Below are positions 1-9,718 of a DNA stretch of 48,653 nt, one piece after another. The notes under the pieces are model-generated. The model was not told the DNA's origin, searched no databases, and worked only from the letters and a program-made list of their open reading frames with translations. The stretch is from positions 1 to 48,653 of the forward strand of contig CASEME010000007.1 of assembly GCA_949289125.1 (NCBI GenBank), read 5' to 3'. Positions within the stretch are counted from its first letter, which is position 1; every line of letters starts with the position of its first letter. This stretch comes from an uncultured Eubacteriales bacterium (GTDB lineage Bacteria; Bacillota; Clostridia; Christensenellales; CAG-314). A program made the translations under genes and the position numbers.

Positions 1-14
1 ATTTCTTTTGCCTG

Positions 15-1748
15 CTAAGCACTGATACTTGGGTATTGTGTAATATCACTACCTACACAACGCAAATATTCTTTTGCATACAACGGCTCAAAGTGCAATG
101 AATTGCACAGCGCTATATCTGACAATATTGCTTGCACGGTACCGCTAAATGTATCATATGTAAGCGTGACAATCAACTCCACCTCTGCGCCACTTTTGAG
201 TGCGGTGAGATAACGTGTGTATTTGTAAAAACCTTTTACCTGCAAACCGCTACCCAACGTAAAACTAATGTGCTCGCCTTGCTTGCCAAAGGTACTTGCA
301 AACTTTACATAGTCTTTGACATAAATACGCAACTCGTCCGAAGGCATAAGCGGTTGAATACTGTTGCAAAATTGCAAAATATCGTTGGCAGTAACACCGT
401 CCTCGCCCAAACGAATATCATACAAGCTAACGTGTGTAAACATACTTTCCGACATTGCTTGCAACTGAGTAGCAAGACACGCATTCAAATTGTCCACATT
501 GTCAGAAGACACAGTAAAGCCAACGCTACTTTTGTGTCCGCCAAATTTTACAAGATACTGCGCAGCATTGACAAACAAGTTGTGCAGGTCTATACCATCG
601 ATGCAACGTGCAGAGCCTACATAGTTGTCATTTTCACGCGTCATAACAACAGACGGCAAATTGTATGCTTCTTTCAGTTTGCCTGCTACAATGCCCAACA
701 CGCCGTGATGCCAATCTTCACCTTTGACAAACACAAGTCGCTTGGACGCACATTTGTTGAGCACACACTGTTCTTGCGCCTGAGTGTACACCTCGTCCAT
801 AATTTGTCTGCGCTTATCATTAAGCTCCATAAGTAATTGTGCTGTGGCATTGTCCGCCTTATCACATGCGAGCAACAATTTGAGCGCAACATCTGGGCTA
901 CCTACGCGACCTGCGGCATTTATTTTGGGTGCTAAACGCATACCGATATCATTGGCAGTAATTTGAGCACAATTTACTTTGCACAATTCAGCAAGTTTTT
1001 TGAGAGATTTGTGTGCAAAATTGGCAAGTCCGGCTTTGACTAACGTACGGTTTTCGTCATGCATAGGCATAACGTCAGCAATAGTACCTATTATAGCAAG
1101 GTCGGCATAACGCAAAGCGGTAGTAATATCAGACAATGCCTGCACTACTTTGAAAGCTACGCCCGAGCCGCTAAGATAAGCAAACGGATAGCCAAGTTTG
1201 GGATTGACACAAATGCAATCAGGCAAAACTTCGGGAATTTCGTGATGATCAGTAACTACAAACTGAGTACTGTGTCCAAACTGCGCTTTGAGTTTTGCTA
1301 TCTCGCTGACATTGGATATACCGCAGTCCACAGTTAACACTACACCATAATTTTTTTGTTGCAACTTGGACGCCACATTGTCAAAATTGATGCCGTAGCC
1401 TGTATCGCGCGTAGGAATAATAACATCATTTTCTACACCGTTGTGAGTAAAAAACAAAGACAACACCGCAGATGCCGACAAGCCATCTGCGTCGTAGTCA
1501 CCGTGTATAAGTATTGGCTTATTGTCTGCAATACACTGTTTGATAATATCAACAGCCTCACGCATACCGTGCATTGCAAACGGATCGTAAAAGTCTTGTT
1601 GACTATATCGTAGACTACGGGAAAGGTTTTCTTTAGTAAAACCGCGCATAGACAGTACTTGCGCAAAGCACTTGGGATAACCACATTGTTCAAAGTATTG
1701 AACGTCATTGATATTGTAGTCTGTACGTTGATAAAAATTAGATTTCAT
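15..1748 (-). CDS. recJ: single-stranded-DNA-specific exonuclease RecJ
   Basis: Processive 5'-3' exonuclease on single-stranded DNA, used in recombinational and mismatch repair. The DHH phosphoesterase domain is clear: motif I HGDYDADG near residue 83, then VDCGIS, TDHHEIP and the GTIADVMP segment. The DHHA1 domain follows with WHHGVLGIVAGKL and the KFGGHKSSVGF glycine motif, then an OB-like C-terminal part. The 577-residue length is at the short end of the family. The start is uncertain: ATG at 1748 has no Shine-Dalgarno, while TTG codons at 1772 or 1775 lie 7 or 4 nt after a GGAGG. recJ follows the secD-like gene, as in many Clostridia, although there secF usually lies between them. Confidence 0.95.
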   Translation of the reverse strand: MKSNFYQRTDYNINDVQYFEQCGYPKCFAQVLSMRGFTKENLSRSLRYSQQDFYDPFAMHGMREAVDIIKQCIADNKPILIHGDYDADGLSASAVLSLFFTHNGVENDVIIPTRDTGYGINFDNVASKLQQKNYGVVLTVDCGISNVSEIAKLKAQFGHSTQFVVTDHHEIPEVLPDCICVNPKLGYPFAYLSGSGVAFKVVQALSDITTALRYADLAIIGTIADVMPMHDENRTLVKAGLANFAHKSLKKLAELCKVNCAQITANDIGMRLAPKINAAGRVGSPDVALKLLLACDKADNATAQLLMELNDKRRQIMDEVYTQAQEQCVLNKCASKRLVFVKGEDWHHGVLGIVAGKLKEAYNLPSVVMTRENDNYVGSARCIDGIDLHNLFVNAAQYLVKFGGHKSSVGFTVSSDNVDNLNACLATQLQAMSESMFTHVSLYDIRLGEDGVTANDILQFCNSIQPLMPSDELRIYVKDYVKFASTFGKQGEHISFTLGSGLQVKGFYKYTRYLTALKSGAEVELIVTLTYDTFSGTVQAILSDIALCNSLHFEPLYAKEYLRCVGSDITQYPSISA

Positions 1749-1770
1749 AAGTATATATGTGCCATTAAAC

Positions 1771-1803
1771 AACAACAGCCCTCCGAATACAGAAGGCTGT
1801 TGA
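1771..1803 (-). terminator. hairpin after the secD-like gene, before recJ
   Basis: An 8-bp stem (1773-1780 with 1795-1802) and a 14-nt loop are followed on the minus strand by a short T-rich stretch. It lies just after the secD-like stop. The loop also carries the GGAGG that could serve recJ, so it may be a leaky terminator or a leader structure. Confidence 0.5.
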
Positions 1804-1830
1804 GTAGTTGTTAGTAATTATTAGTGTCAA

Positions 1831-3135
1831 TTAGGCTTTGATACGCAAAAGAGCAACTGAATCTCCGCAAAGAGACTTTACCAACAAAACCAACGCTCTG
1901 TTGAGACCAAAATTGCAAATAAGGCTGATAACAGCAGCATATACCAAAGCGTTGCCCATAGGTACTGTTACCGCTGTAGGAATAACCCACAATATGATAC
2001 CAAGCACAAGCATAACGCCGTTGACAATCAACATACGCAACCAACCGGAGTTGAAACCTACTTTGATTGCAGAATTGAGCTTAGTACCGCCAATAAGCTG
2101 TTTGCGCACTTTTTCGAACGTGTCCACAGTGAGATAGCACATAACGCCAAAACCGATAACAAAACCGAAGAAGGCGTAGAGGTTGAACACGCTGAAGTAT
2201 GCCAATCCGCAGAAGATAACTGTAACTACTGCAGCTATTGCAAAGGACAATGTAATTGCCAAACCAAACAAACCGTATCTAACGATTGCAAAGATGCAGA
2301 ATGCAAGTATAACGGCAAGCATTACAAAGCCTACAATCATAGCAACGGGTGTGTTGAGCACAACAACTTCTGTATCGAGCTCAGACAAATCGCACTGTAT
2401 ATAACCATAATTGAATACGCTTGCCAACATATTGGCTGTAGAAGTATCCTGACAGTAAATCTCCAATGTGTTGGAGGTCTCAGAGGTAAAATATACAGAA
2501 TATGACAAAACTTCGTCAACTGCACAATATGCAGCAACAGAAGAAGTAGAAGCTGTCAGCTTGTCTTGCACAAGTTGCTTACCCTCAGATGTAAGTTTGA
2601 CCTTAACAATGTAGTATCTGTTGCTACCCTGTACATATTGAGAAACAGACGCACCACTCGAAAGGTTGTCCACTGTATCTATAGCAAACAATACGTTGTC
2701 CTTATTGTAAGTTGTGGAGCTTGTGTTAGTAAATTCTATATAACCCTCAATCATCACAGAACTCATAATGTCCTGTGCTTTTGTGCCGTCGTGAGCAGTA
2801 GTTTCGGGAATGGTAACAGCCAATCTTTGTCCGTTTTGTTCAAATGCAATATTGCTATCGTAATATCCAAACACTTTTTGCAAGCGCTTAGATACAATGC
2901 TACGAATTGTGTTTTGATACTCTGCATATTCTTCGGCAGTCATACCTGTGTGATCAACTGCATAAGTGCCTACTACAGAGTTGCCCATGTCTGAGCCCTT
3001 TTGAATAAGGTTGACGGGAGAATAATATACTTTGTAGTTGCCGTAGTGAATCTCGGGCAAAAAGGAAACAATGCCAAAGAACAACACGACCACTATTAAG
3101 ATGCTAAGTAAAACGACTGACGTTTTCTTGCTCAT
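1831..3135 (-). CDS. secD: SecD-like protein translocase subunit, divergent
   Basis: Probable accessory subunit of the Sec translocon that uses the proton gradient to pull exported proteins out. The layout matches SecD: one N-terminal membrane segment (about 7-25), a large extracytoplasmic region (about 26-255) and five C-terminal membrane segments (about 262-425). The C-terminal stretch with FEKVRKQLIGG then AIKVGFNSG at about 340-363 aligns with the SecD/SecF motif FERIREEL...AIKAGF. The conserved VDAN just before it is not present (residues here read GFGVMCYLTVDT). No secF follows; recJ is next. It has its own promoter and a GGAGG site, so it is expressed apart from scfB. The family call is firm; full SecD function is less certain. 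Confidence 0.8.
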   Translation of the reverse strand: MSKKTSVVLLSILIVVVLFFGIVSFLPEIHYGNYKVYYSPVNLIQKGSDMGNSVVGTYAVDHTGMTAEEYAEYQNTIRSIVSKRLQKVFGYYDSNIAFEQNGQRLAVTIPETTAHDGTKAQDIMSSVMIEGYIEFTNTSSTTYNKDNVLFAIDTVDNLSSGASVSQYVQGSNRYYIVKVKLTSEGKQLVQDKLTASTSSVAAYCAVDEVLSYSVYFTSETSNTLEIYCQDTSTANMLASVFNYGYIQCDLSELDTEVVVLNTPVAMIVGFVMLAVILAFCIFAIVRYGLFGLAITLSFAIAAVVTVIFCGLAYFSVFNLYAFFGFVIGFGVMCYLTVDTFEKVRKQLIGGTKLNSAIKVGFNSGWLRMLIVNGVMLVLGIILWVIPTAVTVPMGNALVYAAVISLICNFGLNRALVLLVKSLCGDSVALLRIKA

Positions 3136-3171
3136 TAGGAGCCTCCTTGATTACAAACTGTTAACTACAAA

Positions 3172-3200
3172 ATTATAATAGCAAATGACAATAAAGTCAA
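3172..3200 (-). promoter_or_regulatory. sigma-A promoter of the secD-like gene
   Basis: On the minus strand, -35 TTGACT (3195-3200), a 17-bp spacer and -10 TATAAT (3172-3177). The -35 box overlaps the scfB stop codon. Confidence 0.75.
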
Positions 3201-4522
3201 TCGTTTTGACGCTCTTTAGCGTACACATAAAGCGCACATTCCAATCGTTTTTTCATCAACTGGCATGCCAACTCGTATGGGCTGTTGATATCTCCGTTAA
3301 AATGCAACGCATTAGCCGCACAACCGCCACTGCAATGATACTTTGCCCAACAAGTGCTACACTTGTGTTTGGTGGACAAATTGCTGTTGCGAAACAAATC
3401 GCGCTTGCTTTCATCCAACTTGCCGTCTTGTACATTGCCCAACATATATTCCTTTTCGCCAGCAAACTGATGGCAAGGATAAATTGAGCCATCGGGCGTA
3501 ACAGCCATATATTCACTGCCCGCACCGCAACCTACAAGACGCTTTTTGTAGCACGGTCCGTTGTCTAAGTCTACCACAAAGTGGAAAAAGCTAAACCAAC
3601 TGTTGCTATCCTTTCTACGCTTTACATACTCTACGGCAAGACGCTCGTAATTATCGCATAATTGTGGCAAATCTTCTGAATGCAACGCAAGTTGATGGTC
3701 ATCGGGCAACACAACAGGCTCTACAGATACTTGGTCAAATCCAAGCTCCGTCATAGCCAACACATCATCGCAAAAGTCCTTGTTGTGCGCAGTAAATGTG
3801 CCACGCAAAAAGTAACTTTTGTCGCCACGTATGCTACGGAAATATTTGTAATTGTCAATTATTAAAGCAAAGCTGCCTTTGCCGTTGGCTGTAGGACGTT
3901 GAAAGTCATTAACTTCTTTTCTGCCGTCCAAACTCAATACAACGTTGTCCATCTCTTTGTTGAGATAGTCGGACACTTCTTCGCTAAGCAATATACCGTT
4001 AGTTGTAGTTGTAAATTTGAACTCTTTGCCACACTGCTTTGCACGCTCTTTGGCATACTCTACAGTTTGCTTGAGTACGTCAAAATTCATAAGCGGCTCA
4101 CCGCCAAAAAAGTCAACTTCCAAATAATGTCTGTTGCCACTGTTGGCAATGAGAAAGTCTATTGCTTTTTTTGCAATGTCGAGGGGCATATTCATGCGCT
4201 CGCCGTGATATGTGCCCGTGCCTGCAAAGCAATACTTGCAACGCAAATTGCAGTCATGACTCATATGTACACACAAAGATTTAATTTCTTTGCCCTTTTG
4301 CATTGCTTCCACACCTTGAGGTGCAAGAGCGTCCAACACACCTTGTGCACGCAGCTTGTCCAACTCCTCGCGCGCTTCTGCTATCTCTGTTGCCGAATAG
4401 TCGGTAGTAAGAGCAGGTGTATTGTTGATAATATCGTATATAAGTTTGTCGGTCTCCATAAGAGCCGAACTTTCCACATCGTAAAGCAGATATGTATCTG
4501 CAACTTTGAATGAATGTATCAC
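3197..4522 (-). CDS. scfB: SCIFF peptide maturase ScfB (radical SAM/SPASM)
   Basis: Radical S-adenosylmethionine enzyme that installs Cys thioether cross-links in the SCIFF precursor (ranthipeptide class). About 80 N-terminal residues resemble a RiPP recognition element. The radical SAM cluster motif is CNLRCKYCF near residue 95 (CxxxCxxC). The C-terminal SPASM domain is Cys-rich: CGAGSEYMAV, then YPCHQF, then CSTCWAKYHCSGGCAANALH, with a last Cys at AC. GTG at 4522 lies 7 nt after GGGAG and gives the N-terminus MIHSFKV, like known ScfB proteins; a TTG at 4528 is too close to that site. The precursor gene lies directly upstream. A terminator-like hairpin between them should lower enzyme synthesis relative to peptide. 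Confidence 0.95.
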   Translation of the reverse strand: MIHSFKVADTYLLYDVESSALMETDKLIYDIINNTPALTTDYSATEIAEAREELDKLRAQGVLDALAPQGVEAMQKGKEIKSLCVHMSHDCNLRCKYCFAGTGTYHGERMNMPLDIAKKAIDFLIANSGNRHYLEVDFFGGEPLMNFDVLKQTVEYAKERAKQCGKEFKFTTTTNGILLSEEVSDYLNKEMDNVVLSLDGRKEVNDFQRPTANGKGSFALIIDNYKYFRSIRGDKSYFLRGTFTAHNKDFCDDVLAMTELGFDQVSVEPVVLPDDHQLALHSEDLPQLCDNYERLAVEYVKRRKDSNSWFSFFHFVVDLDNGPCYKKRLVGCGAGSEYMAVTPDGSIYPCHQFAGEKEYMLGNVQDGKLDESKRDLFRNSNLSTKHKCSTCWAKYHCSGGCAANALHFNGDINSPYELACQLMKKRLECALYVYAKERQND

Positions 4523-4545
4523 TTGCAATCTCCCATAAAGCTGTC

Positions 4546-4577
4546 AAAAAGAGCAGTATTGCAAACACTGCTCTTTT
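4546..4577 (-). terminator. intrinsic terminator/attenuator between scfA and scfB
   Basis: On the minus strand an 11-bp stem (AAAAGAGCAGT pairing with ACTGCTCTTTT) with a 9-nt loop ends in a run of T. It lies 24 nt before the scfB GTG and after the scfA stop. I see no promoter between it and scfB, so maturase transcripts must be read-through products. Confidence 0.8.
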
Positions 4578-4639
4578 GATAATTGTAAGATTGACTGTCC
4601 GCACAGAGAACAGCATATGGCAACATTAGCGTATACTAA

Positions 4640-4813
4640 TTATTGCTTTTTTGTACCCTTGTTGTGTACAGCAACTTTTTGCTCGCAAGTTTGGTTGCCT
4701 ACAGTGCAACTTGTTTTGCAAGCAGATTGGCAACTGCTGCGGCACTCTCCGCAACCGCTGTTGGCTGCTACTACGTTAGCTTTGGGATTGGTAACGGTTT
4801 TGATGTGTTTCAT
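4640..4813 (-). CDS. scfA: SCIFF ranthipeptide precursor (six cysteines in forty-five residues)
   Basis: A 57-residue ribosomally made peptide, substrate of ScfB. It begins MKHIKTV and carries the family core CGECRSSCQSACKTSC then TVGNQTCE, six cysteines in all. The Thr and Ser residues around them are the usual partners for thioether links in this family. The product is almost universal in Clostridia and its role is not settled; a signalling role has been proposed. A GGAGG site precedes the ATG at 4813 and a full sigma-A promoter lies just upstream. The family often ends soon after the sixth Cys; here 13 more residues follow, basic at the end (NKGTKKQ). The gene is short enough to be missed by automatic callers. 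Confidence 0.95.
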   Translation of the reverse strand: MKHIKTVTNPKANVVAANSGCGECRSSCQSACKTSCTVGNQTCEQKVAVHNKGTKKQ

Positions 4814-4842
4814 AATGCTAACCTCCGTATTAACTTACATTG

Positions 4843-4871
4843 ATTATACACTATTTGCCGTCATTATTCAA
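4843..4871 (-). promoter_or_regulatory. sigma-A promoter of scfA
   Basis: On the minus strand, -35 TTGAAT (4866-4871), a 17-bp spacer and a perfect -10 TATAAT (4843-4848). It gives the precursor its own start, separate from yajC and the TIGR04086 gene. Confidence 0.75.
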
Positions 4872-4888
4872 GTGATTTGACTGTTTTT

Positions 4889-5272
4889 TTACTTTTTTCT
4901 GCAAAACAGCAATGTTACTGCAATAGCTACAAGTATAGATATACCGATATCCATACCTACCTGTCCGCCATTAAACTGTCCGCCCAAAGCGGCAAACAAC
5001 GCCATATTGAGCAAACCGAAAATAACTGCCGACAAAACTGCCTGAAACAACAGTTTTTCACCACGTACGCAAATACCTACAGCTACACCCACAGCTATAG
5101 CCTTAAGTATCTGACTGATAATAGGCAAAATTTCCGGTGACATTGTAGTAAGTTTGGCAATAAGCGCAAGCAAAAGCACGCCTGCAGAAGAAAGCACAAA
5201 AGCAAGCAAACCGCACTTAACAGATGTTATCAACCAAGTTGTTTTTTTGGTGGTAGTTACACTATTCTCCAT
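4889..5272 (-). CDS. TIGR04086-type small membrane protein
   Basis: A 127-residue protein with four predicted membrane segments (about 17-40, 48-68, 75-95, 104-123) and short charged ends. Clostridia carry a membrane protein of this size and hydropathy (TIGR04086 family) next to yajC and the SCIFF genes, and position and pattern agree here. No catalytic motif is visible and the function is unknown. The position between Sec components and a RiPP locus fits a role at the membrane, perhaps with export of the peptide, but that is inference. The ATG follows GGAGG, which is locked in a perfect hairpin (see 5280-5307). Confidence 0.7.
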   Translation of the reverse strand: MENSVTTTKKTTWLITSVKCGLLAFVLSSAGVLLLALIAKLTTMSPEILPIISQILKAIAVGVAVGICVRGEKLLFQAVLSAVIFGLLNMALFAALGGQFNGGQVGMDIGISILVAIAVTLLFCRKK

Positions 5273-5279
5273 AAAAATA

Positions 5280-5307
5280 CCTCCGAATAGTAAATTCTAT
5301 TCGGAGG
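5280..5307 (-). promoter_or_regulatory. hairpin that sequesters the ribosome binding site of the TIGR04086 gene
   Basis: A perfect 11-bp stem, CCTCCGAATAG with CTATTCGGAGG, has a 6-nt loop. The GGAGG in the 3' arm is the Shine-Dalgarno of the next gene, and the 5' arm carries the complementary CCTCC. TATTTTT follows and then ATG. It could act as a weak terminator after yajC, a translational switch, or both. Confidence 0.7.
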
Positions 5308-5365
5308 CATATTGTACTATGACTGATATACGTCAATTTGGCAAAATTCGTGCAAAAATTATGCC

Positions 5366-5758
5366 TTACTTAATTTCGTCCGGTTCTTCTTCCTTCTTTT
5401 TCTCTTCTTCCTCTATAGCCTTTGCTTCGGGTGAGCCGGGAGCAGGAGCGATAGAATGAATTGCACCGCGAACAAATTGCATAACTGTCTTGTTGTCTTC
5501 GGTGCCTGTTTCCAACCAAATGTTTTTGTCATCAAGTTTTACAACAGTGCCGACTATACCGCCTATAGTGGTAATTACGCAACCTTCCTGCAATTTGGAC
5601 ATCATTTCTTCTGCTTGTTTTTTTCTCTTACGGTTGGGGATGATAAACAAAAGTACAAGCGCCACAACCATAACGCCCATTATAACCCAAGTCCAGATAC
5701 CGTTGTCAGTATTGCCTGAATTGGTAGTATCTTCCAAAAAACTGAACAAATGGAACAT
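5366..5758 (-). CDS. yajC: preprotein translocase accessory subunit YajC
   Basis: Small single-span membrane partner of the SecDF complex. An N-terminal membrane segment (about 21-42) is followed by the typical IPNRKRKKQAEEM segment and the YajC core (GCVITTIGGIVGTVVKLDD). An acidic, Glu-rich tail closes the 130-residue protein. It has its own promoter and a GGAG site before ATG at 5758. It lies after tgt, as in most bacteria. Confidence 0.93.
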   Translation of the reverse strand: MFHLFSFLEDTTNSGNTDNGIWTWVIMGVMVVALVLLFIIPNRKRKKQAEEMMSKLQEGCVITTIGGIVGTVVKLDDKNIWLETGTEDNKTVMQFVRGAIHSIAPAPGSPEAKAIEEEEKKKEEEPDEIK

Positions 5759-5810
5759 TGTTACTCTCCTTAATGATAGTTTGCAGACTAATTTACTGCA
5801 CTATAGGCAC

Positions 5811-5839
5811 ATTATATAACAATTGCCTCAAAAAAGCAA
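5811..5839 (-). promoter_or_regulatory. sigma-A promoter of yajC
   Basis: On the minus strand, -35 TTGCTT (5834-5839), a 17-bp spacer and -10 TATAAT (5811-5816), in the tgt-yajC gap. Confidence 0.6.
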
Positions 5840-5865
5840 TGGAATAGCGCAAACTTTTATTTCAG

Positions 5866-7011
<1,146 letters not shown>

Positions 7012-8037
7012 TTAAATAAACATTGTTGCATCGCCAAAACTAAAAAAGCGATATTTATTTTGTACGGCTGTATTGTAGATATCGAGCACTTCTTCTCGTG
7101 AGCACATGCAAGATACCAACATAATAAGAGTACTTTCGGGCAAGTGGAAGTTGGTGATAAGTCCGTCAACTGAACGTATTTTGTGGGGCGGATACAAAAA
7201 TATCTGCGTATATCCTTGCCCTGCGTGCACGTTGCCTTGTTGGTCTACCACGCTTTCTAACACTCTTACCGCAGTTGTGCCTACGGCAATTACTCTGCCG
7301 ACCTTTTGCCGTGTTTCGTTGATAAGCGCCGCAGTTGCCTCGTCTATTTTGTAATACTCGCTGTGCATATTGTGGTCTTCCACATTGTCCACTTTGACAG
7401 GACGAAAAGTACCCAAGCCCACATGCAACAGTACTTCTGCTATATTAACTCCCTTTGCGCGTATTTTGTCGAGCAGTTGGTTGGTAAAATGCAGACCTGC
7501 AGTAGGAGCTGCCGCACTGCCGTTAATCTTACTGTACACAGTGTTGTATCTGTCTTTGTTGGATATCTTTTGTTTGATATAAGGCGGCAATGGCATCTCG
7601 CCAATTTTGTTGAGAATATCCTCGAATACTCCGTCAAAGGAAAATTGCACTATACGTGCGCCGTCTTGTTCCACACTCTCTACCGTTGCAGTAAGCAAAC
7701 CGTCGCCAAAGGTAAACACACTGCCTATCTTTGCTATTCTCCCTGGCTTAAGTATCACTTCCCAATGTGTGAGGTCTATACGCTTGAGCAACAAAAATTC
7801 TATTTTGCCACCGCTCGGCACTTTGTTGCCGTACAGTCTTACGGGCAATACTTTGGTATTGTTGACTACTAACAAATCTCCCTTATTGAGGTAATCCACC
7901 ACATCATAAAAATGTTTGTGCTCTATTTGCTTGCTATCTCTGTGATATACCAAAAGGCGTGCGCTGTCTCTCGGTTCTGCCGGCGTTTGCGCAATAAGCT
8001 CCTCAGGAAGATTGTAGTAAAAATCGTTAGTCTTCAT
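7012..8037 (-). CDS. queA: S-adenosylmethionine:tRNA ribosyltransferase-isomerase QueA
   Basis: Transfers and rearranges the ribosyl group of SAM onto preQ1-modified tRNA to make epoxyqueuosine. It begins [19 protein letters not shown] and shows the family blocks [49 protein letters not shown] and [15 protein letters not shown]. The ATG at 8037 overlaps the end of ruvB by 11 nt. A start 12 nt further upstream is open but does not fit the family N-terminus. Length is 341 residues. Confidence 0.96.
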   Translation of the reverse strand: MKTNDFYYNLPEELIAQTPAEPRDSARLLVYHRDSKQIEHKHFYDVVDYLNKGDLLVVNNTKVLPVRLYGNKVPSGGKIEFLLLKRIDLTHWEVILKPGRIAKIGSVFTFGDGLLTATVESVEQDGARIVQFSFDGVFEDILNKIGEMPLPPYIKQKISNKDRYNTVYSKINGSAAAPTAGLHFTNQLLDKIRAKGVNIAEVLLHVGLGTFRPVKVDNVEDHNMHSEYYKIDEATAALINETRQKVGRVIAVGTTAVRVLESVVDQQGNVHAGQGYTQIFLYPPHKIRSVDGLITNFHLPESTLIMLVSCMCSREEVLDIYNTAVQNKYRFFSFGDATMFI

Positions 8038-9079
8038 CTTGTTCTGCACTGTCCTGATATAGTGACAGCATCTCCATTTTTTCCTTACTTATTTTTTTGC
8101 CCAAATGTTTGTAGGCAAGAGGCATACACACTCTGCCACGCGGTGTGCGTGCTACAAAGCCCAACTGCAACAGATATGGTTCGTATACGTCCTCTATGGT
8201 AGTAGCGTCCTCTCCCGTTGCCGATGCCAAAGTGTCCAAACCAACAGGACCGCCTGCAAATTTTTCGATAATAGTATTGAGAATATTTTTGTCCACTGCG
8301 TCCAAACCCAACTCGTCTACTTCAAGTAGTTGCATTGCTTTTTGGGTGATATCAAGTGTAATTGTGCCATTGCCATACACTTGAGCAAAATCTCTTATAC
8401 GTTTGAGCAATCTGTTGGCAATACGAGGCGTACCACGGGAACGTGTTGCAATCTCGTATGCCGCACGAGTATCTATTGCCGTACCAAGACGCTTTGCCGA
8501 ATTGAGCACTATTCCTTGCAACTGTTCGGGCGTGTACATATCAAGACGCATCTGCATGCCAAAGCGGTCGCGCAATGGTCCTTGCAAATTGCCTGCCTTG
8601 GTGGTTGCGCCTATTAAAGTAAACTTTTCCAATTTGATATTGACAGAAGTTGCGCTTGGTCCTTTACCTGCTACAAAGTCCAATCGGTAGTCTTCCATTG
8701 CTGGGTACAGTATTTCTTCAAGACTGCTGTGCATACGGTGAATCTCGTCGATAAACAAAACTTCGTGCGGTTTGAGCTTAGACAATATAGCACTCAAGTC
8801 AAACTTGTTGGGTATTGCCGAACCGCTTGTGATAGTTATCGGTACATTCATTTCGTTGGCGATGATATGCGCAAGCGTTGTTTTGCCCAATCCCGGCGGA
8901 CCATACAACAAAACGTGGTCAAGGTTTTCCCCACGTGCCATAGCCGCTTTTATAAACACACGCAGGTTGTTTTTTACTTTGTCCTGACCGAGATAGTCGT
9001 CAAGCGTTTTTGGGCGCAAAATATTTTCCGTATCACGTTCGTTTTCCACTAACGTGCTGGTAAAAAGTTGTTGTTCCAT
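8027..9079 (-). CDS. ruvB: Holliday junction branch migration ATPase RuvB
   Basis: AAA+ motor that with RuvA drives branch migration. Walker A is [12 protein letters not shown] (about 60-71), Walker B is LFIDEIHRM (about 108), followed by the sensor region LIGATTKAG and the arginine-finger segment GPLRDRFGM. The winged-helix C-terminus contains [17 protein letters not shown]. At 350 residues it is full length. It is in the usual ruvC-ruvA-ruvB order and overlaps queA. Confidence 0.97.
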   Translation of the reverse strand: MEQQLFTSTLVENERDTENILRPKTLDDYLGQDKVKNNLRVFIKAAMARGENLDHVLLYGPPGLGKTTLAHIIANEMNVPITITSGSAIPNKFDLSAILSKLKPHEVLFIDEIHRMHSSLEEILYPAMEDYRLDFVAGKGPSATSVNIKLEKFTLIGATTKAGNLQGPLRDRFGMQMRLDMYTPEQLQGIVLNSAKRLGTAIDTRAAYEIATRSRGTPRIANRLLKRIRDFAQVYGNGTITLDITQKAMQLLEVDELGLDAVDKNILNTIIEKFAGGPVGLDTLASATGEDATTIEDVYEPYLLQLGFVARTPRGRVCMPLAYKHLGKKISKEKMEMLSLYQDSAEQDED

Positions 9080-9097
9080 TGATTATCCTCTGTAATT

Positions 9098-9697
9098 TTA
9101 ACTGCGAAAAGCACTGTTGATTAGTTGTTCGGTAGTTGTAGCGCCCGTTGCACTTGCCGCTTTTATACGCTCTATTGCGTCTTGGCGTGAAAGTCCCAAC
9201 GATACAAGTATGGCAACGGCATTGTTCATATCGGCAGTAAAGTTGTCCATAGTACATTGACAAGCAGATGCATCCGATTGCTGAACCATATCAAAGTTGA
9301 CAGAAACCTTTTCTCTTAGCTCCAAAATCAACCTTTCGGCAGTCTTTTTGCCCAAGCCTTTTACTTTGGTAAGCACCTTGCTGTCGCCGTTGTACAAAGC
9401 AAGTGCAAGGTCGTTGGGAGTAATGCCCGAAAGCACAGACTGCGCCACCTTGCAACCAACACCAGATACTGATATAAGGCGCAAAAACATTGCCTTTTCT
9501 TCGGCAGTTGAAAAGCCGTACAAAGCTATACCGTCCTCTCGTACCTGTAGGTAGCAATACAACTGCACATTGTCCCCTACGCAACACTGCTTAAGCGTAT
9601 TGGCGGACACATTGAGCTCGTAGCCGATGTCGTTGCACTTCAATACAACTACGCCATCTTGTATATCAACTATTGTACCACACATAAAACTGAACAT
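9098..9697 (-). CDS. ruvA: Holliday junction DNA-binding protein RuvA
   Basis: Tetrameric junction-binding partner of RuvB. The N-terminal OB domain includes VQLYCYLQVREDGIALYGF. Two helix-hairpin-helix motifs follow (LISVSGVGCKVAQSVLSG and LTKVKGLGKKTAERLILEL). The C-terminal three-helix RuvB-binding domain (about 150-199) is joined by an acidic linker. Normal 199 residues. It begins 21 nt after ruvC. Confidence 0.96.
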   Translation of the reverse strand: MFSFMCGTIVDIQDGVVVLKCNDIGYELNVSANTLKQCCVGDNVQLYCYLQVREDGIALYGFSTAEEKAMFLRLISVSGVGCKVAQSVLSGITPNDLALALYNGDSKVLTKVKGLGKKTAERLILELREKVSVNFDMVQQSDASACQCTMDNFTADMNNAVAILVSLGLSRQDAIERIKAASATGATTTEQLINSAFRS

Positions 9698-9718
9698 ATT
9701 TTGCTTATCTCCTTGCTA

